A DNA stretch of 64,000 bases from Maritimibacter sp. DP1N21-5 (GCF_019218295.1 NZ_JAHUZF010000006.1:62001-126000); one strand, 5' to 3'; positions 17,543-29,435 are shown, numbered from the stretch's first letter. Program-made: numbers and translations. The notes: generated by a model from the sequence alone, not told the origin.

Positions 17543-19711
17543 ATGACCAATGCTGACTTTCTCGGCTCGGAATTTCCCGAGCCCAAGCCACTTCCCGATC
17601 TGGACACCAGTGGTCCGGGGCGGTTTTTCAATCGCGAACTGAGCTGGCTGGGTTTCAACTGGCGGGTGCTGGAAGAGGCCGAGAACCCGCGCGTGCCGCT
17701 GCTGGAGCGGCTCCGTTTCCTGTCGATCAGCGCGGGCAACCTCGACGAATTTTACACGGTCCGCGTGGCGGGTCTGCGCGAATTGGCAATCGCAGGCAAC
17801 ACGACTCCGGCCGCAGACGGGCTGACGCCGGCCGAACAACTGGTCCTGATCGACGAGAACGCCCGTCAACTGATCCAGCGCCAGACCGAGGTTCTGTCGG
17901 CATTGAAGGCCGAGATGGAGGCAGAAGGTATAAGCGTCCTGACCGCGAAGGATCTTACAGACGACGATACCGCACATCTGGCCGATGTGTTCCTGAACCG
18001 CGTATTTGCCGTCCTGTCCCCGCTGGCCATCGACCCCGCACACCCCTTTCCGTTTATCCCGAACACCGGGTACGCGCTGGCACTGCAGCTTGAGCGTAGC
18101 AAGGACAAGCGCTCGCTTCAGGCCCTGCTGCCGATCCCAGGCCAGATCGACCGCTTCATCGCCCTGCCCGGTCCTGGTCACCGTTTCCTGCCGCTCGAGG
18201 AACTGCTGGTCCTTCACATTCCCAGCCTGTTTCCGGGCTACAAGCTGAAGTCCCATTTCGGGTTCCGGGTGTTGCGCGACAGCGATCTCGAGGTCGAAGA
18301 AGAGGCCGAAGACCTCGTGCGCGAGTTCGAGGTGGCCCTGAAGCGCCGCCGCCGGGGCGAGGTTGTCCGCCTGACCCACTCTGCCGGCGCACCCAAAGCC
18401 CTGAAGGCCGTGATCATGGAAGAACTGGGCGTCAGCGATGCCGAGGTGATCGAGATGGACGGCATGTTGGGCATGGCCGATCTGGGCGAATTGGTTCTCG
18501 ATGCGCGCCCCGATCTGCTCTGGCCCTCCTTCACCCCGCGTGTGCCCGAACGGGTAACGGATTTCGACGGCGACATGCTGGCCGCGATCCGGCAGAAGGA
18601 CATGCTGCTGCACCATCCTTACGAGACGTTCGACATGGTGGTGCGTTTCCTCCAGCAGGCGGCCCGCGATCCGAACGTGGTGGCGATCAAGCAGACGCTC
18701 TATCGGACGTCCAAGAACTCGCCCATCGTCGAAGCGCTGTGCGAAGCGGCCGAGGATGGCAAGTCCGTCACGGCGCTGGTCGAGCTCAAGGCCCGCTTTG
18801 ACGAGGCTGCCAACATCCGCCAATCGCGGCGGCTGGAACGGGCGGGCGCGCATGTGGTCTATGGCTTTATGGATCTAAAGACCCACGCCAAGATCAGCAC
18901 GGTGGTGCGGCGTGAGGGCAAGGACCTGGTGACCTACACGCACTATGGGACCGGCAACTACCACCCCATCACCGCGCGCATCTATACCGACCTTTCTCTG
19001 TTCACCTGCGATGCCAAGCTGGGGCGGGATGCGACCAAGGTTTTTAACTACCTGTCGGGCTATGCGCCGCCCGAGGGGCTCGACAATCTCGCCATCTCGC
19101 CGACCACGCTGAAGCCCCGCCTGCTCGATATGATCGCGGCAGAAGCTGACTACGCGCGTGCAGGCAAACCGGCCGAAATCTGGGCCAAGATGAACTCATT
19201 GATCGACAGCGAGGTGATTGACGCGCTTTATGACGCCAGCCAGGCCGGGGTGAAGATCAGTCTCGTGATCCGTGGCATCTGCGGGCTGCGGCCGGGCATC
19301 GAGGGGCTGTCGGACAACATCCGGGTCAAGTCCATCGTCGGACGGTTTCTGGAACACAGCCGCATCGTCTGTTTCGGTAACGGGCATGGACTGCCCTCGA
19401 AAAAGGCACGCGTGTTCATCTCTTCCGCCGATTGGATGGGGCGTAACCTGAACCGGCGGGTCGAAACGCTGGTCGAGATCGAGAACAACACGGTCAAGGC
19501 GCAGATCGTGAGCCAGGTGATGGCCGCAAACCTCGCCGACGTGGCGCAAAGTTGGGTGATGTCGCCCGAAGGCTCCTTTTCCCGGCCCCATCTGGCGGAA
19601 GGCACATTTGCCTTCAATTGCCACCGCTTCTTCATGGAAAACCCGTCGCTGTCCGGGCGCGGTTCCGCCGGGGCGGCAGATGTACCGAAACTGACGCATA
19701 CCGAGGCCTAG
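17543..19711 (+). CDS. ppk: Polyphosphate kinase 1
   Basis: The 722-residue PPK1 makes polyphosphate from ATP reversibly. [20 protein letters not shown] at the start is diagnostic. [35 protein letters not shown] and ARFDEAANI are conserved. Two His residues typical of PPK1 catalysis are seen in [11 protein letters not shown] (phosphorylated His region) and [22 protein letters not shown] is also diagnostic. The ATG at 17543 is chosen since the longer frame adds a non-conserved leader overlapping hdaA. ppx follows 131 nt downstream, giving a synthesis/degradation pair. Confidence 0.96.
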   Translation: MTNADFLGSEFPEPKPLPDLDTSGPGRFFNRELSWLGFNWRVLEEAENPRVPLLERLRFLSISAGNLDEFYTVRVAGLRELAIAGNTTPAADGLTPAEQLVLIDENARQLIQRQTEVLSALKAEMEAEGISVLTAKDLTDDDTAHLADVFLNRVFAVLSPLAIDPAHPFPFIPNTGYALALQLERSKDKRSLQALLPIPGQIDRFIALPGPGHRFLPLEELLVLHIPSLFPGYKLKSHFGFRVLRDSDLEVEEEAEDLVREFEVALKRRRRGEVVRLTHSAGAPKALKAVIMEELGVSDAEVIEMDGMLGMADLGELVLDARPDLLWPSFTPRVPERVTDFDGDMLAAIRQKDMLLHHPYETFDMVVRFLQQAARDPNVVAIKQTLYRTSKNSPIVEALCEAAEDGKSVTALVELKARFDEAANIRQSRRLERAGAHVVYGFMDLKTHAKISTVVRREGKDLVTYTHYGTGNYHPITARIYTDLSLFTCDAKLGRDATKVFNYLSGYAPPEGLDNLAISPTTLKPRLLDMIAAEADYARAGKPAEIWAKMNSLIDSEVIDALYDASQAGVKISLVIRGICGLRPGIEGLSDNIRVKSIVGRFLEHSRIVCFGNGHGLPSKKARVFISSADWMGRNLNRRVETLVEIENNTVKAQIVSQVMAANLADVAQSWVMSPEGSFSRPHLAEGTFAFNCHRFFMENPSLSGRGSAGAADVPKLTHTEA

Positions 19712-19842
19712 GCGCGACGGATGGGTCGGCGGGTGGGCGCCTTTCGGCGCACGCCGAAACAGAGCCACCCGACCGACAGCATCATTGACCGGCGCGGAAG
19801 GCTGGTCCATCAAAGGGTGCAAGTGCGCATCGCGGGGGCCCC

Positions 19843-21393
19843 ATGAACGTATCTGTTTCGCCACAGACGGGCGACAGCAGCCTATTTGGCAAACCCTTGT
19901 TCGAAGATCCGTCGGCACGAGCGCTCTCGCGCGTAGGCGTGGTCGATGTGGGATCGAACTCGGTCCGATTGGTTGTCTTTGATGGTGCGGCACGCTCGCC
20001 TGCATATTTCTACAACGAGAAAATCATGTGCGCCCTTGGCGCAGGCGTGTCCGACACAGGTCACTTGAGCCCCGAGGGGCGTGTGCGCGCCCTCAATGCG
20101 CTGACCCGCTTTCAGCGTCTCGCCGAAGGAATGGGCCTGTCGGACTTGTCTGTCGTTGCCACCGCCGCAGTACGTGATGCAAGCGACGGGCTCGAATTCC
20201 GCTCGGATGTGTTGCGCGAAACGGGCCTGAACGTCCGGGTCATCGACGGTCGGGAAGAGGCCCGCCTGTCCGCCCAAGGCGTGCTGCTGGGTTGGCCTGG
20301 CTCCTATGGCCTGGTCTGCGACATCGGCGGGTCCTCCATGGAACTGGCCGAGATTTCGGACGGCGAGGTGGGCCGGCGCGTCACGTCGGACCTTGGTCCG
20401 CTCAAGCTGCAAACCGTCAGGGGCGGCAAGAAAGGGCGACGCGCGCATATCAAGGACGTGATGGCGCAGCTTCACGAGGAAATGGGAGCGCAGCGCGACC
20501 GGCTGTTCCTTGTCGGCGGGTCATGGCGGGCCATTGCGCGCGTCGACATGCACCGCCGCGGCTATCCCCTGCACGTCCTGCATGAATACCGGATGACACC
20601 ACAGTCCGTGCAACGCACCGCAAAATTCATTCGCGAGCATGAGGATCACGAGGCCTTGCGTGGCGAATGCGGTATCTCCTCGGCCCGGATGGCTCTTGTT
20701 CCGCTGGCCGCAGAAGTCCTGTGGCGCCTGGTCAAGACTTTTCGCCCAAAGGACATCGCCGTCTCAAGCTACGGCATCCGGGAGGGGATGCTCTACGAAC
20801 AGATGCCACAGCGCCTGCGCGACCGTGACCCCCTGATCGAAGCCTGCCGCTTTGCCGAGGCGAAAGACGCGCGGATGCCCGGGTTCGGCAAGCTGCTCTA
20901 CCAATTCATCGAACCGATCTTCAAATCCGCGCCTGAGCAGCGCAAACGTTTGATCAAGGCGGCGTGCCTGCTGCACGACGTCAGCTGGCGCGCGCATCCG
21001 GATTACCGGGCCGAGGTCTGTTTCGACAATGCAACGCGCGCCAATCTGGGCGGATTGAAGCACGCAGAACGTGTCTTCCTGGGGCTTGCGTTGCTGCACC
21101 GCTATACGAACAAGCGCGAAGGCACGCATTTCGAGGGTCTGTACGACCTGATCGACGACAAAACCCAGCGCGACGCCGAAATCCTGGGAAAGGCGATGCG
21201 CTTCGGGGCCATGCTGTGGATGGAAAAAGATGCCGAGCGTGGCGAATTCCGCTGGTTTCCGAAGAAACGCGAACTGGAACTGCATCTGTCGCCCGACGCC
21301 ATGCCGCTCTTTGGTGAGGTGGCCGAGGCGCGGTTGAACTCGCTTGCCAACTCGCTCGAGGCGAAGGTGACGGTGAAAAAGCGCCGCCGCTAG
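19843..21393 (+). CDS. ppx: Exopolyphosphatase, Ppx/GppA family
   Basis: The 516-residue protein shows the Ppx/GppA ASKHA fold: VGVVDVGSNSVRLVVFDG (phosphate 1), AVRDASDG, IDGREEARLSAQGV, and CDIGGSSMELAEI (phosphate 2). The C-terminal part (from about residue 330, including AACLLHDVSWRAHPDYRAE) is the HD-like extension found in longer family members. It releases phosphate from polyphosphate ends or acts on pppGpp. Pairing with ppk supports the exopolyphosphatase role. Its last 4 nt overlap the convergent gene at 21390. Confidence 0.92.
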   Translation: MNVSVSPQTGDSSLFGKPLFEDPSARALSRVGVVDVGSNSVRLVVFDGAARSPAYFYNEKIMCALGAGVSDTGHLSPEGRVRALNALTRFQRLAEGMGLSDLSVVATAAVRDASDGLEFRSDVLRETGLNVRVIDGREEARLSAQGVLLGWPGSYGLVCDIGGSSMELAEISDGEVGRRVTSDLGPLKLQTVRGGKKGRRAHIKDVMAQLHEEMGAQRDRLFLVGGSWRAIARVDMHRRGYPLHVLHEYRMTPQSVQRTAKFIREHEDHEALRGECGISSARMALVPLAAEVLWRLVKTFRPKDIAVSSYGIREGMLYEQMPQRLRDRDPLIEACRFAEAKDARMPGFGKLLYQFIEPIFKSAPEQRKRLIKAACLLHDVSWRAHPDYRAEVCFDNATRANLGGLKHAERVFLGLALLHRYTNKREGTHFEGLYDLIDDKTQRDAEILGKAMRFGAMLWMEKDAERGEFRWFPKKRELELHLSPDAMPLFGEVAEARLNSLANSLEAKVTVKKRRR

Positions 21394-21764
21394 ATTTCGA
21401 TCTCGGTGTCCGTATCGGGCGTCTTCTGCAGTTCTTCCGGGGTCTTGCGACGAATGATTATGTCCCCATTTTCCAGTTTTTCGGGCGGATGGTAGACGCT
21501 CCAGTCCTCGACCTCTTCCAGAAGACCACGCAAGGCTGGTCCCATCTGCGTCGCGAAATCGCGCATGGCGGGACCAAACTCTTCGGCCAGGCCCTGCAAA
21601 TCGTCCATCGCGGGCTCCATTTCGCGCATCAGCCCTTCCATGAGCATCTGCGCCCCGCGTTCCATCAGCGACAACCCGCGCTCGTCCTCGGTCTCTTGCG
21701 CGATGGCTGAACCGGCAAGGATCGCCATGCAAGCTGCAGCAACAATCGGTTTCATGCCAAACAT
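21390..21764 (-). CDS. Small secreted hypothetical protein, acidic and Met-rich
   Basis: This 124-residue protein has a signal peptide (PIVAAACMAILAGSAIAQE), then a Met/Glu-rich helical stretch (MERGAQMLMEGLMREMEPAM) and a short C-terminus with NGDIIIRRKTPEEL. Similar small proteins are widespread in Rhodobacterales, sometimes mislabelled as AAA+ ATPases; I see no P-loop. A second ATG at 21755 is an alternative start. It is the last gene of the minus-strand operon, 7 nt after the EEP-family gene. The role is unknown; periplasmic location is likely. Confidence 0.65.
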   Translation of the reverse strand: MFGMKPIVAAACMAILAGSAIAQETEDERGLSLMERGAQMLMEGLMREMEPAMDDLQGLAEEFGPAMRDFATQMGPALRGLLEEVEDWSVYHPPEKLENGDIIIRRKTPEELQKTPDTDTEIEI

Positions 21765-21771
21765 ATGGGGA

Positions 21772-22773
21772 TCATAGCACGATATCCAAGCTCACCGGGA
21801 AATGATCCGATGCGGTGACCAAGGCATCGCGAAGCGCGGGGTCGGACCAGCATTTGGGATCATCAAGCGGGTGCCAGATGCGCCACGTGGGTGACCGCGC
21901 CGCCAGATCCGGTGAGATCATCACGTAGTCCAGCAAGGCCTGCAGAAAACGCTGTTCGGGCCGTATCCAGAACCGCGCGGTGGTCGGGGTCGCCCCAAGG
22001 CGGCGTTGCAACGCCTGTCTCGCATGCGGGTCGGACAATGCGGTGTCGCCTGCCCCCATGATAATCTCGACCGACGAGCGCCCGAAAAGATGCTCGTATT
22101 CATCGAGCCCTGGACCGTCGTTCAGATCGCCCAAGACTATCAAGGGCTCCGCATCCGCCAGAATGGCATCGACCCGCGCACGCAGCCAGATTGCCTGGGC
22201 CAATTGCTTGCGCCGGTTGGCGATTGAGATGCGCATCACCTCGTCCCGGTCGCGGGCACCGTGCGGCGCCTTGGATTTCAGATGCGCGCCGATCATCCTG
22301 AGCATGGCGCCACTTTCGCTTTCGACAAGCAACTCCAACGGGGGTTTGGAAAACACCACCTCGTCTTCGGTGGCATCGATATCGAGGTCGATCCGGAAAC
22401 TGCCGTCAAAGCGTGGCGCGCCTGCATGGACTTGCGGCGCGTGGGTGACCACCAGCACATCCGGGTCATAGAGCAGCGCGATTTCTTGCTGCGTGTCGTT
22501 CGAGAAGCCGATCACTGCCTGCCGTGCACGCAGATCGGCATGGCGGGCAAAGGTTTCCAGCGCGCGCACCGTGTCGCGGCCGCGGCTGGTGTCGGGTGCT
22601 TCGATCACCATGATCGCGTCGGCATCGAGCGCACGGAACACGGTGCGAAGCGCGTCGATTTGCGCGGCCCGCGTCACGTCATGGCGCGAAGACCATTGGT
22701 CGTCATTCAACAACGCCCCGTCATCATCGAAGAGGCTGTTCATCCATTCGACATTGTAGGTGGCAATCCGCAT
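21772..22773 (-). CDS. Endonuclease/exonuclease/phosphatase (EEP) family protein
   Basis: The 333-residue cytoplasmic protein has the EEP active-site blocks in order: TYNVEWMNSLF near the N-terminus (Asn and Glu metal ligands), VIEAPDTSRG, IGAHLKSKAPHG (catalytic His), VLGDLNDGPG (Asp and Asn), and SDHFPVSLDI at the C-terminus (Asp-His). These coordinate Mg2+ for phosphodiester or phosphomonoester cleavage. The substrate (nucleic acid or small phosphate ester) is not predictable. Its start overlaps the stop of the TerB-DnaJ gene (TGATG). Confidence 0.85.
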   Translation of the reverse strand: MRIATYNVEWMNSLFDDDGALLNDDQWSSRHDVTRAAQIDALRTVFRALDADAIMVIEAPDTSRGRDTVRALETFARHADLRARQAVIGFSNDTQQEIALLYDPDVLVVTHAPQVHAGAPRFDGSFRIDLDIDATEDEVVFSKPPLELLVESESGAMLRMIGAHLKSKAPHGARDRDEVMRISIANRRKQLAQAIWLRARVDAILADAEPLIVLGDLNDGPGLDEYEHLFGRSSVEIIMGAGDTALSDPHARQALQRRLGATPTTARFWIRPEQRFLQALLDYVMISPDLAARSPTWRIWHPLDDPKCWSDPALRDALVTASDHFPVSLDIVL

Positions 22774-23453
22774 CAGCTTCGGGTGCTCAAGATCTCTTCC
22801 CAGGCACGATTGATGTCGATCATCCGCTTCTCAGCAAGGCGCACGGCCTCCTCCGGGACACCGCGCGCCATCATTGCGTCGGGGTGGTTTTCGCGCACCA
22901 GCTTGCGCCAGGCCGTGCGGATGTCGTTCAGTTCCAACCCCGCATCGACGCCAAGAACCGAATAGGGATCAGGCGTCGCGTCAGGTACAAACCGTGCGCG
23001 CAAGGCCCGAAAATCGGCGTCGGAGATGTCGAAAATGTGCGCCACCTCCTCGAGAAATGCGTCCTCGTTGGGGTGATAGAACCCGTCTGCCATGGCGATG
23101 TGAAACAGCCCCTCAATCAGATCGGTCAGGGTTTCGGGCTGGCTTGCGAACATGGCGTGGATGCGGGTGGCATAGTCCGCGAACCCGGCGACATCCTGCC
23201 GGGCGAGGTTGAACACCTTCGCCGCCCCGGCTTCGTCCTTGGCCGCGATGTGAAACACCTCGCGAAAGGCGGTGACCTCGTCGCGCGTCACCTGGCCATC
23301 CGCCTTGGCCATCTTGGCCCCGAGTGCGATCACCGCAATGGCAAAGGCCACGCTGCGTTCCGGTGGCGCACGCAGCTTGTCGAAAACATCCGTCAGGCTT
23401 TCGCCGGCGGTCAAGGCAGCAAGTGCGTCGGATATGCGGGCCCAAAGGGACAT
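22773..23453 (-). CDS. TerB-DnaJ two-domain protein (DjlA-like)
   Basis: The 226-residue protein has an N-terminal TerB/DjlA-type helical domain (about residues 35-150, with GAKMAKADGQVTRDEVTAFR and MADGFYHPNEDAFLEEV, two acidic metal-site-like repeats) and a C-terminal J domain (about residues 160-225) with PYSVLGVDAGLELNDIRTAW and the HPD tripeptide in ENHPDAM. The HPD loop stimulates DnaK ATPase. Unlike E. coli DjlA it has no membrane anchor. It is in the middle of the five-gene operon. Confidence 0.88.
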   Translation of the reverse strand: MSLWARISDALAALTAGESLTDVFDKLRAPPERSVAFAIAVIALGAKMAKADGQVTRDEVTAFREVFHIAAKDEAGAAKVFNLARQDVAGFADYATRIHAMFASQPETLTDLIEGLFHIAMADGFYHPNEDAFLEEVAHIFDISDADFRALRARFVPDATPDPYSVLGVDAGLELNDIRTAWRKLVRENHPDAMMARGVPEEAVRLAEKRMIDINRAWEEILSTRS

Positions 23454-23462
23454 GTGTCGACC

Positions 23463-23966
23463 CTATACCGTATCTCGGGGCTTGGCGTCGGCGCTTGCCG
23501 TCGCACCCAGCCGTTTTTGCATGAGGACCAGATCAAGCCACACGCCGCCCTTTCGCCCCACCTCCGGCATATGGCCGACCCTCGAGAACCCCATGGCAGA
23601 GTGGAACGCGATGGCCGCGTCATTGGTGCCGCTGATCCCTGCCACCATGATGTGATGCCCTTCCGCCGCTGCGCGCGCTTCAAGCGCGGTCAGAAGTGCC
23701 CTGCCGTGACCGCGCCCACGCGCACCATCGGCCAACAGAATGGTATGTTCGACCGTCGCCGCATAACCCGGGCCGCTCCGGAACGGGCCATAGGTCGCAA
23801 ACCCACCCCGATCCTGCAGAACCAGAACAGCCTGGCATTCGATCATTTTTTCAATATCGGTCAACGACTTGGGCGCTGTCGTGAAGGTAATCTGCGTGTG
23901 CGTGATCACCGCATTCCAGATGTCCGCGATCCATGCTGCATCGTCGCGCGCGGCGTTGCGGATCAT
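23463..23966 (-). CDS. GNAT family N-acetyltransferase, phosphinothricin-acetyltransferase-like
   Basis: The 167-residue protein fits the GNAT fold: MIRNAARDDAAWIADIWNAV at the N-terminus, ILLADGARGRGHGRALLTAL with the acetyl-CoA pyrophosphate loop RGRGHG, and a C-terminal FSRVGHMPEVGRK typical of the PAT/YncA subgroup. It acetylates a primary amine; substrates of this subgroup include glutamate analogues and methionine sulfone. The ATG overlaps the stop of the VOC gene (ATGA). The true substrate is unknown. Confidence 0.82.
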   Translation of the reverse strand: MIRNAARDDAAWIADIWNAVITHTQITFTTAPKSLTDIEKMIECQAVLVLQDRGGFATYGPFRSGPGYAATVEHTILLADGARGRGHGRALLTALEARAAAEGHHIMVAGISGTNDAAIAFHSAMGFSRVGHMPEVGRKGGVWLDLVLMQKRLGATASADAKPRDTV

Positions 23967-24571
23967 AGGACACGTGGCCCATGTGGTGTGTCAAACTCGG
24001 CGCACATGCCGACCGCTCCAACCTCGACCGACACGCGGTCATCTGACAGGTGCGGCGCAAGCGCGGCTGCAAGAGCGTCTCCGTCCGGGTGTGAGAGCGT
24101 TAGGCGGCGCAGACGAATGCCTGTCGGTTCAAGCTGCGTTGCCGGGTGAACGCCAGCGGGCCACTCGATCAGCGCCGGCCACAGGTTGTCGAAAGGGGTC
24201 GTCCCCTCCTCCGACACCGCCATGCGCCACGCCAAGTCACCGCGACGGACGGCGACGGGCGTTCCGGCACCGCTGGGCATGTTATTGAGCGCGCGGTCCA
24301 TGTCCGACACGGAACACGCCCAGTTCGACAGCCGCGCTTGGCCTTCGAAACGGTCCAGATCGTACCAGCGCGGCCTCTTCGGTGGCGAGACCTCCGGATT
24401 GGGTGCAATGGCTTCAAGGTAGATGCCGTCCTCAAGCCCCATCAGGGCGTTATGGGTCTGAAACACCGCATGAGACCCGCCCGGCTGCATCTTGACACCC
24501 AGCGCCTCTTCAACATGTGTCCGTGCGGCTTCAAGCATCGTGGCTCCGACGACGAGATGATCAAAAAACAT
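23963..24571 (-). CDS. VOC-superfamily protein (glyoxalase-like domain)
   Basis: The 202-residue protein starts MFFDHLVVGATMLEAARTHV, the opening of a glyoxalase-like (PF13468-type) domain whose first His is a metal ligand, then GSHAVFQTHNALMGLEDGIYLEAI with His and Glu in the usual metal positions. Members may be dioxygenases, isomerases or lyases. An in-frame extension to 24715 has no homologous look, so I use the ATG at 24571. It is the first gene of the minus-strand operon ending at 21390. Confidence 0.75.
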   Translation of the reverse strand: MFFDHLVVGATMLEAARTHVEEALGVKMQPGGSHAVFQTHNALMGLEDGIYLEAIAPNPEVSPPKRPRWYDLDRFEGQARLSNWACSVSDMDRALNNMPSGAGTPVAVRRGDLAWRMAVSEEGTTPFDNLWPALIEWPAGVHPATQLEPTGIRLRRLTLSHPDGDALAAALAPHLSDDRVSVEVGAVGMCAEFDTPHGPRVL

Positions 24572-24888
24572 GAAGAATCCAAATCCGAGATCAAATGCAC
24601 CGCGCCAGAGCGCGCCATGCGATCGCAATATCGCAGCAGTGCATACGGATGAGAAGGCCATCAGCGCGGAAAAGCCCGAGATGTCGCGCAAAATCAAACG
24701 TCTCGACGATGTCACCCTGTCCGATTGTCAAGGAAAACGCCCACAAAGATAAACGCGGAAACCCGCCCAAAATGTTGACACATCGGCATAGTTTCGCCGA
24801 CAGTGGTGCGCGTAAAGATTGAATAGAACTCATTTGCACCAAATTCGTTCGAGCGGTTTTCAGCGAATGGTGCGGGAAAGGCACCGGA
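24572..24888. other. 317-bp divergent intergenic region
   Basis: It separates the minus-strand VOC operon from the Tail Collar gene. No convincing gene is seen. TTGACA at 24775-24780 could be a -35 element for the plus strand, but no clear -10 follows at 17 bp. Just before the start, GGTGC (24869-24873) and GCACC (24881-24885) can pair, which puts the SD GGGAAAGG in the loop. Confidence 0.4.
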
Positions 24889-25548
24889 ATGAAACATCTT
24901 CTGAAACTCACCACATCACTGGCTGCGGCTGCGACGGTTGCAGCATCACTGACATTCACTCCACAACAAGCGCAGGCCCAGGCGGCGGATCAATTTCTTG
25001 GTCAGATCACCTGGTTCCCCTACACATTCTGTCCTCGTGGTTGGGCAGAGACGGATGGGCGGCTTCTGGCAATTTCCCAGTACAGCGCTTTGTTCTCGCT
25101 CCTTGGCACCAACTACGGCGGCGACGGACGAACGACTTTCGGCCTCCCAGACCTGAGCGGACGCACGGCGATGGGTCAGGGCACCGGGCCCGGTCTGAGC
25201 CCGGCAATTCTTGGCCAGAAAAAGGGCTTTGAATTCACGAATTTGACAGCCGCGCAATTGCCGTCGCACAACCACCTCTTGCGTGGTGTGAATAAGAATG
25301 ACCAAGCAGGTGGCGGCTATGCAGATGCAGCCGGCCCCGGCGGGGACACGCTGGCAACCCCGGACTTTAATGCACCCGGCAACCCAAATCCGGACATCAA
25401 CATCTATTCCAACCTGAATCCGAACACGACCATGAACACGAATTCGATCACGTTCACAGGCAGCAACCAATCGGTTCCCTTGCAGGACCCGGTTCTGGTG
25501 CTGCGCCCGTGTATTGCGTTGACCGGTATCTTCCCGTCACGCAACTGA
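24889..25548 (+). CDS. Secreted Tail Collar domain protein (microcystin-dependent-protein-like)
   Basis: The 219-residue protein has a clear Sec signal (LAAAATVAASLTFTPQQAQA), so it is exported. The mature part starts DQFLGQITWFPYTFCPRGWA, followed by DGRLLAISQYSALFSLLGTN and FGLPDLSGR, the classic phage Tail Collar motifs. QLPSHNH completes it. The C-terminal half is Asn/Pro/Gly-rich (NPNPDINIYSNLNPN). No phage gene is nearby, so this is a chromosomal secreted member, not a prophage remnant. The biological role of such standalone proteins is unknown. An intrinsic terminator follows after 22 nt, so it is a single-gene unit. Confidence 0.85.
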   Translation: MKHLLKLTTSLAAAATVAASLTFTPQQAQAQAADQFLGQITWFPYTFCPRGWAETDGRLLAISQYSALFSLLGTNYGGDGRTTFGLPDLSGRTAMGQGTGPGLSPAILGQKKGFEFTNLTAAQLPSHNHLLRGVNKNDQAGGGYADAAGPGGDTLATPDFNAPGNPNPDINIYSNLNPNTTMNTNSITFTGSNQSVPLQDPVLVLRPCIALTGIFPSRN

Positions 25549-25570
25549 TAAACATCCGCTCAAACACAAA

Positions 25571-25598
25571 GGGCCGCCCCTGAAGGCGGCCCTTTTTT
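25571..25598 (+). terminator. Rho-independent terminator after the Tail Collar gene
   Basis: GGGCCGCC (25571-25578) pairs with GGCGGCCC (25585-25592) around CCTGAA, followed by six T. On the opposite strand the stem is followed by only TTT, so it may act weakly for scpA, which ends at 25600. Confidence 0.9.
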
Positions 25599-25599
25599 G

Positions 25600-27726
<2,127 letters not shown>

Positions 27727-28790
27727 ATCCATGTCCTCTTGTCAGCGGGCCATGCGGCAGGGTTTGCCCCGCTCCTCTCTGGCCCAAATCCTCTGTCAGT
27801 GTTGCAAGTCCGTCGGCACCGGCCGTCAGCCAGTGGATGTCATCGAGATACGCTTCGCGCATGGCTGCGCTTGCGGCGGGGTCAAAAGGCGCCCAGCTTT
27901 CGGAGCTGCCCCGGATCATGTCGGGATCGTTCCCGCGTTCGGCGAGGATCCCGCGCAGTTGGGTCACGCCGGGTGACCGGTTCAGCCAGGTTTCGGCTCC
28001 GGCGCGCGGGCCGTGCAGACCGGTCATCGCCCGGAACATTGCATCAGGCCGCCCCGCGGTGCGCTCGAACGGCACAACGATAAGGCGCGCGGACGGGACA
28101 GCGCAGGCAACATCCATCACCACGTCCCGCCATGCACGCGCGCCAAATGCGATGCGCACACATTGATCAGGCTCCAGCGTCGCATGGCCGCGCGCCATGC
28201 TATACGCCGCAGCCGAGGCCCAGTAGTGGTTCAACGACCGGATCGACAAGACGACCGTATCTATCCGTCCATCGAAGGCCGCGGCATAGCGCGCCATGCG
28301 CTCTCCCACGTCGTCATAAAGCGACCGCCGACGCATGTTTCGACGCATCGTGCCAATCATGTTTTCATCCGAGATGATCAGCGATTTCGTGCCATTCCGC
28401 TCGGCCTTGTTCAGGTGCAACAAGACACGCCCACGGGCCCTGCGCGTCATTTGGGGCGTTGATGTCGGCGATGGCAGAACACCGGAGAACAATCCCTTCC
28501 GGGTCCGCAGTGGCCCCCAGAAGCCCAGGCGCCGGGCACGCATGAAGTCCGCGTTTTGCCGGACGTAAGCCTGAAAGGATGTCGTTCCTGTCCGGTGCGC
28601 CCCAATGTGCAGTGTAACTTTCATGCCGCCGCGATCCCTTGCCCTGCGCGCCGATCGCCCCGTGTTGGGCCGGCGCAGATGGGTCAGCGATCGCACGGCA
28701 AGCCTTGCGGAGCGATTAAAGCTAAAATTGACGCGAGCAGCCGTCGCAATCGGGGAAAAAGCCGCTACATTGATCCCAGCAGGAGGGCAG

Positions 28791-29240
28791 ATGAAACAGC
28801 TACTACCCATTGTTCTGGTTGGACTTTTCGGCGGTTCCGTCGTCGCTGCAGCAAGTGATGACGCGCCCGAGCCTTCCATCTTTGTCACCGGCAATGTCCC
28901 GGATTTGAGCGAATTTGTCTGGGAAAAGCGGCCGATCATCGTGTTTGCCGACAGCCCGAACGATCCAAACTTCGGACAACAGATGGATTTTCTGGAAGAT
29001 CGCGCTGATGAATTGGCCGAACGGGATGTGATCGTGCTGACGGACACAGACCCCTCTGTGGACAGCGATTTGCGACTGAAATTCCGCCCGCGCGGCTTCA
29101 TGCTGGTCATTGTTGCCAAGGATGGTGGCGTTATACAGCGCAAGCCCTTCCCATGGGACGTCCGCGAAATCACACGCTCCATCGACAAGATGCCGATCCG
29201 GCAACGCGAAATCCGGGAACGGCGCGGGCGGGGTAGCTGA
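28791..29240 (+). CDS. DUF4174 family secreted protein
   Basis: The 149-residue protein has a signal peptide (MKQLLPIVLVGLFGGSVVAA) after a strong SD AGGAGGG. The mature part has FVWEKRPIIVFADSPNDP, RADELAERDVIVLTDTDP and FRPRGFMLVIVAKDGGV, the thioredoxin-like beta/alpha pattern of DUF4174, without a CxxC. It is encoded divergently from the sulfotransferase-like gene, across 166 bp. Function unknown; likely periplasmic. Confidence 0.8.
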   Translation: MKQLLPIVLVGLFGGSVVAAASDDAPEPSIFVTGNVPDLSEFVWEKRPIIVFADSPNDPNFGQQMDFLEDRADELAERDVIVLTDTDPSVDSDLRLKFRPRGFMLVIVAKDGGVIQRKPFPWDVREITRSIDKMPIRQREIRERRGRGS

Positions 29241-29291
29241 ACGCCTGCGTCACAGCACGTTAACGATTGCGGGCTAGCTGTGCCCTTGTGC

Positions 29292-29320
29292 TTGTGAAAA
29301 ACCGGTGCACAGCCTATATT
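29292..29320 (+). promoter_or_regulatory. Sigma70-type promoter before the 21-residue gene
   Basis: TTGTGA (29292-29297) and TATATT (29315-29320) are separated by 17 bp, near-consensus spacing. The nearest plus-strand start is the ATG at 29370, about 50 nt after the -10. Confidence 0.55.
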
Positions 29321-29369
29321 GTTTATGCAGTCACGGGATGGCTGCACCGTAAGAGGAAAGGAGACGGAT

Positions 29370-29435
29370 ATGTCGGATACACCCAAACGTACCACTCCCG
29401 TCACTGGTCGGAACGGGCCGAGCCCGGGTTACTGA
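29370..29435 (+). CDS. Candidate 21-residue small protein
   Basis: The ATG follows AGGAAAGGAG, a strong SD, and a promoter-like pair lies upstream. The product begins MSDTPKRTTPVTGRNGPSPG and ends in Tyr: Pro/Thr/Gly-rich, basic, without a membrane span. Its 3' half is antisense to the last 35 nt of the convergent gene ending at 29401. I do not recognise it. No other plus-strand gene follows until 37029, so it is not a leader of a downstream operon. Confidence 0.45.
   Translation: MSDTPKRTTPVTGRNGPSPGY

Noticed and set aside
24889..25548. Prophage remnant
   Set aside because: Only a collar domain with a Sec signal; no integrase, capsid or tail genes nearby.
27733..29404. Long minus-strand frame joining the sulfotransferase-like protein with 260 upstream codons
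   Set aside because: The upstream part is antisense to the DUF4174 gene and Ser/Arg-rich; the real start is the ATG at 28624.
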